A DNA stretch of 64,000 nt. It comes from an uncultured Dehalococcoidia bacterium (GTDB taxonomy: Bacteria > Chloroflexota > Dehalococcoidia > Bin125). Position numbers and translations under genes: made by a program. Below are positions 62,591-64,000 of this stretch, one piece after another. The stretch lies in contig CATQGW010000001.1 of the NCBI GenBank assembly GCA_958295515.1, positions 310,001 to 374,000 on the forward strand. The letters are read 5' to 3'. Every line of letters begins with the position of its first letter. The first letter of the stretch is position 1. Below the pieces are notes generated by a model that was not told the DNA's origin, ran no database searches, and saw only the letters and a program-made list of their open reading frames with translations.

Positions 62591-62830
62591 GTGCCCGAAG
62601 CGCCATCGGAACAGAGCAGAGGCATCGCTGTGGTATTGAAGCGATGGTCGGATTCGTTGAAGAAATCGTCCAGACCGGTGCCGCTGGACGCTGAAGAGAT
62701 CGATCCGGACACCAGGCGAGAGCTGATCAATCGCGTGCAGCGATGGCGGCGCGGCGAAGGGCGCACGATTGCCCACGAAGACCTGATGCGAGAGCTGGGA
62801 CACGGCGACGATCAACTGTCAGCCGGATAA
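62591..62830 (+). CDS. Small hypothetical, antitoxin-like C-terminus
   Basis: A 79-residue basic/acidic protein. GEGRTIAHEDLMRELGHGDD near the C-terminus is like the tail of addiction-module antitoxins and similar to the end of the gene at 62112. It starts with a GTG. It follows the 45-base duplicate, as the first small gene follows the hydrolase, so both small genes may descend from one copy. Confidence 0.45.
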   Translation: MPEAPSEQSRGIAVVLKRWSDSLKKSSRPVPLDAEEIDPDTRRELINRVQRWRRGEGRTIAHEDLMRELGHGDDQLSAG

Positions 62831-62894
62831 GCACCGTGCCCTATCGCGTTCGCGTTTGAACGCAAGGCGCGCAATCTGGATCGCGAGGCGGGCG

Positions 62895-63995
62895 CTACAG
62901 ACCCGCTAGCTCAACCGGCGCGCCCGAGCGCGCCGACTCATAGATACCAAAGACGATCTTCATCGTCTCGATATTGTCCCGCCCGCTGCTGATCGGCTCG
63001 CCGCCGTCTTCGCAGCAGCGCGCGAAATGCTGAATTTCGTTGATGTAGGGATCATCCGTAGGCAAACCCAGACTCTCCGTCTCAAGCGGCTCGAAGCTCT
63101 GCGCCCCGCGAAAGCCGCGCTCATCCTCCTGCGCAGCGCTGGCAATCACCGCCGGAGCGCGGTGCGCCATCAGTGGCGAGCCGTCCGCAGGCGGCGGCGT
63201 CCAGGCGCTGCCCTGCTCGCCGAGCAGCAGCAACTGGAAGCTCCACGGCGCGCGGCTGCTGAAGCTGGCCGTGAGCTGACCAACCGCCCCGTTCTCAAAC
63301 TCCAGCGTCGCCGCCGCGCGATCCTCCGCGTCGTTGGTAAAGCTGGGATGCCCCGTCCAGGAGCGCGCATCAACCCGCGCGACCTCGCCGACCAGGTAAC
63401 GCAGCAAATCGAGATGATGCACCGAGAGCATCGTGATCACCCCACCGCCGCCGCGCTTGCCGTCAAAGCCCCACCAACCGGAGCGCGGCGCGATCGGCTG
63501 CCGGCCGTCCTCGAGCGCCGCGCTCAGAAACGTATCGCAGCGCGCCGACCAGATGCGCCCCAACTCCCCGGCCTGAATCCGCCGCCGCAGCGCCACGTAG
63601 CTCGGCACATGGCGCAGCTGCTGGGCGACCATGAACGTCACGCCCGCCTCTTCCGTCGCCTCCAAAATCTCGCGGCACTCATCGAGCGACACCGCCATCG
63701 GCTTCTCCAGCAGCACATGCTTGCCGGCGCGCGCTGCCGCGATCGCCAGCGGCGCGTGCTGATCGTGAATCGTGCAGATATCCACCGCGTCCACATCCGA
63801 CTGCTCAAGCAGCTGCTCCGCGTCGCTGAAGACCGCTTCGACGCCCGCCTCTGCGGCGAACTCCCGCGCCGCCGCCTCGCGAATGTCGCAGACCGCCGTC
63901 AGCCGCACCTCGTCGGGCGCCAGCTGATAGCCCGGCAGATGCATCCGCGAGATCGAGCCCGTCCCGATCAACCCCACCTTGAGCGGCTCCGCCAT
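62895..63995 (-). CDS. Gfo/Idh/MocA family oxidoreductase
   Basis: NAD(P)-dependent oxidoreductase of 366 residues acting on a sugar or sugar-like compound. The Rossmann motif VGLIGTGSIS is at the N-terminus, with AVCDIREAAARE and the family motif HVLLEKPMAVSLDE. The C-terminal domain has SVHHLDLLRYLVGEV and DPYINEIQHFARCCEDGG. The ATG at 63995 is preceded by a GTG at 63998; upstream sequence is cut by the window edge, so an earlier start cannot be excluded. Last gene visible. Confidence 0.93.
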   Translation of the reverse strand: MAEPLKVGLIGTGSISRMHLPGYQLAPDEVRLTAVCDIREAAAREFAAEAGVEAVFSDAEQLLEQSDVDAVDICTIHDQHAPLAIAAARAGKHVLLEKPMAVSLDECREILEATEEAGVTFMVAQQLRHVPSYVALRRRIQAGELGRIWSARCDTFLSAALEDGRQPIAPRSGWWGFDGKRGGGGVITMLSVHHLDLLRYLVGEVARVDARSWTGHPSFTNDAEDRAAATLEFENGAVGQLTASFSSRAPWSFQLLLLGEQGSAWTPPPADGSPLMAHRAPAVIASAAQEDERGFRGAQSFEPLETESLGLPTDDPYINEIQHFARCCEDGGEPISSGRDNIETMKIVFGIYESARSGAPVELAGL

Positions 63996-64000
63996 CACTT

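Noticed and set aside
61962..62606. A 214-residue minus-strand frame opposite the small gene at 62112
   Set aside because: It runs into the antisense of the alpha/beta hydrolase and shows no family pattern; the plus-strand small gene has a paralogous tail downstream.

Overview
The window is about 64 kb of GC-rich chromosomal DNA with dense, mostly intact bacterial genes. The gene mix suggests Chloroflexota, perhaps a SAR202 or Dehalococcoidia-like marine or sponge-associated lineage: a sulfatase with its own maturase, enolase-superfamily and amidohydrolase genes, phytanoyl-CoA dioxygenase, a fused CaiB/BaiF CoA-transferase, an R3H/AAA ATPase and a Gram-positive-type LexA box. This placement is inferred from gene content only; no rRNA or tRNA gene was seen.

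Layout. 1-9.5 kb is catabolic: a partial ABC permease, sulfatase plus formylglycine-generating enzyme, two enolase-superfamily enzymes, an amidohydrolase and an epimerase. 9.5-10.3 kb is a tandem pair of PaREP1/HEPN-like genes. 10.4-14.4 kb is a dipeptide-type ABC operon whose lipoprotein gene has a promoter-like site with a 13-G spacer. 14.4-22.3 kb holds a dioxygenase, a D-aminoacylase-like enzyme, a large secreted beta-propeller/Ig-like protein whose signal peptide is separated from its body by a 14-C frameshifting tract, and a repeat-riddled protein. 22.4-27.5 kb is housekeeping (CvpA, HNH, Fpg, PheA, TrkA-type proteins, USP, phosphoesterase). 27.5-32.5 kb is a sugar-type ABC operon with three tandem binding proteins and an ATPase lacking the H-loop histidine. 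32.6-36.8 kb carries pdxS, pdxT, the R3H ATPase and tsaD. 36.9-41.4 kb is a poorly characterised cluster: a pseudo-phosphatase/propeller membrane protein, a TPR protein and a Cys-rich protein. 41.6-49.3 kb has Nudix, PIG-L, lexA with an SOS box, an ABC ATPase, holA, dnaN, a HAD enzyme and hemB. 49.4-53.4 kb completes a compact tetrapyrrole operon. 53.5-64 kb has lepB, pyrE, Yip1, a family 5 UDG, NYN, the CoA-transferase, an Asp-box propeller, SnoaL, an alpha/beta hydrolase, two small antitoxin-like ORFs and a Gfo/Idh/MocA oxidoreductase.

Two families of short hairpin repeats are scattered between genes and sometimes inside them. The strongest unexplained signals are the long G/C homopolymers at two secreted-protein genes (possible phase variation), a perfect 40-bp palindrome between dnaN and holA, a 10-bp tandem array inside a coding region, and the pseudo-phosphatase cluster. 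No phage, plasmid, CRISPR array or transposase was recognised.
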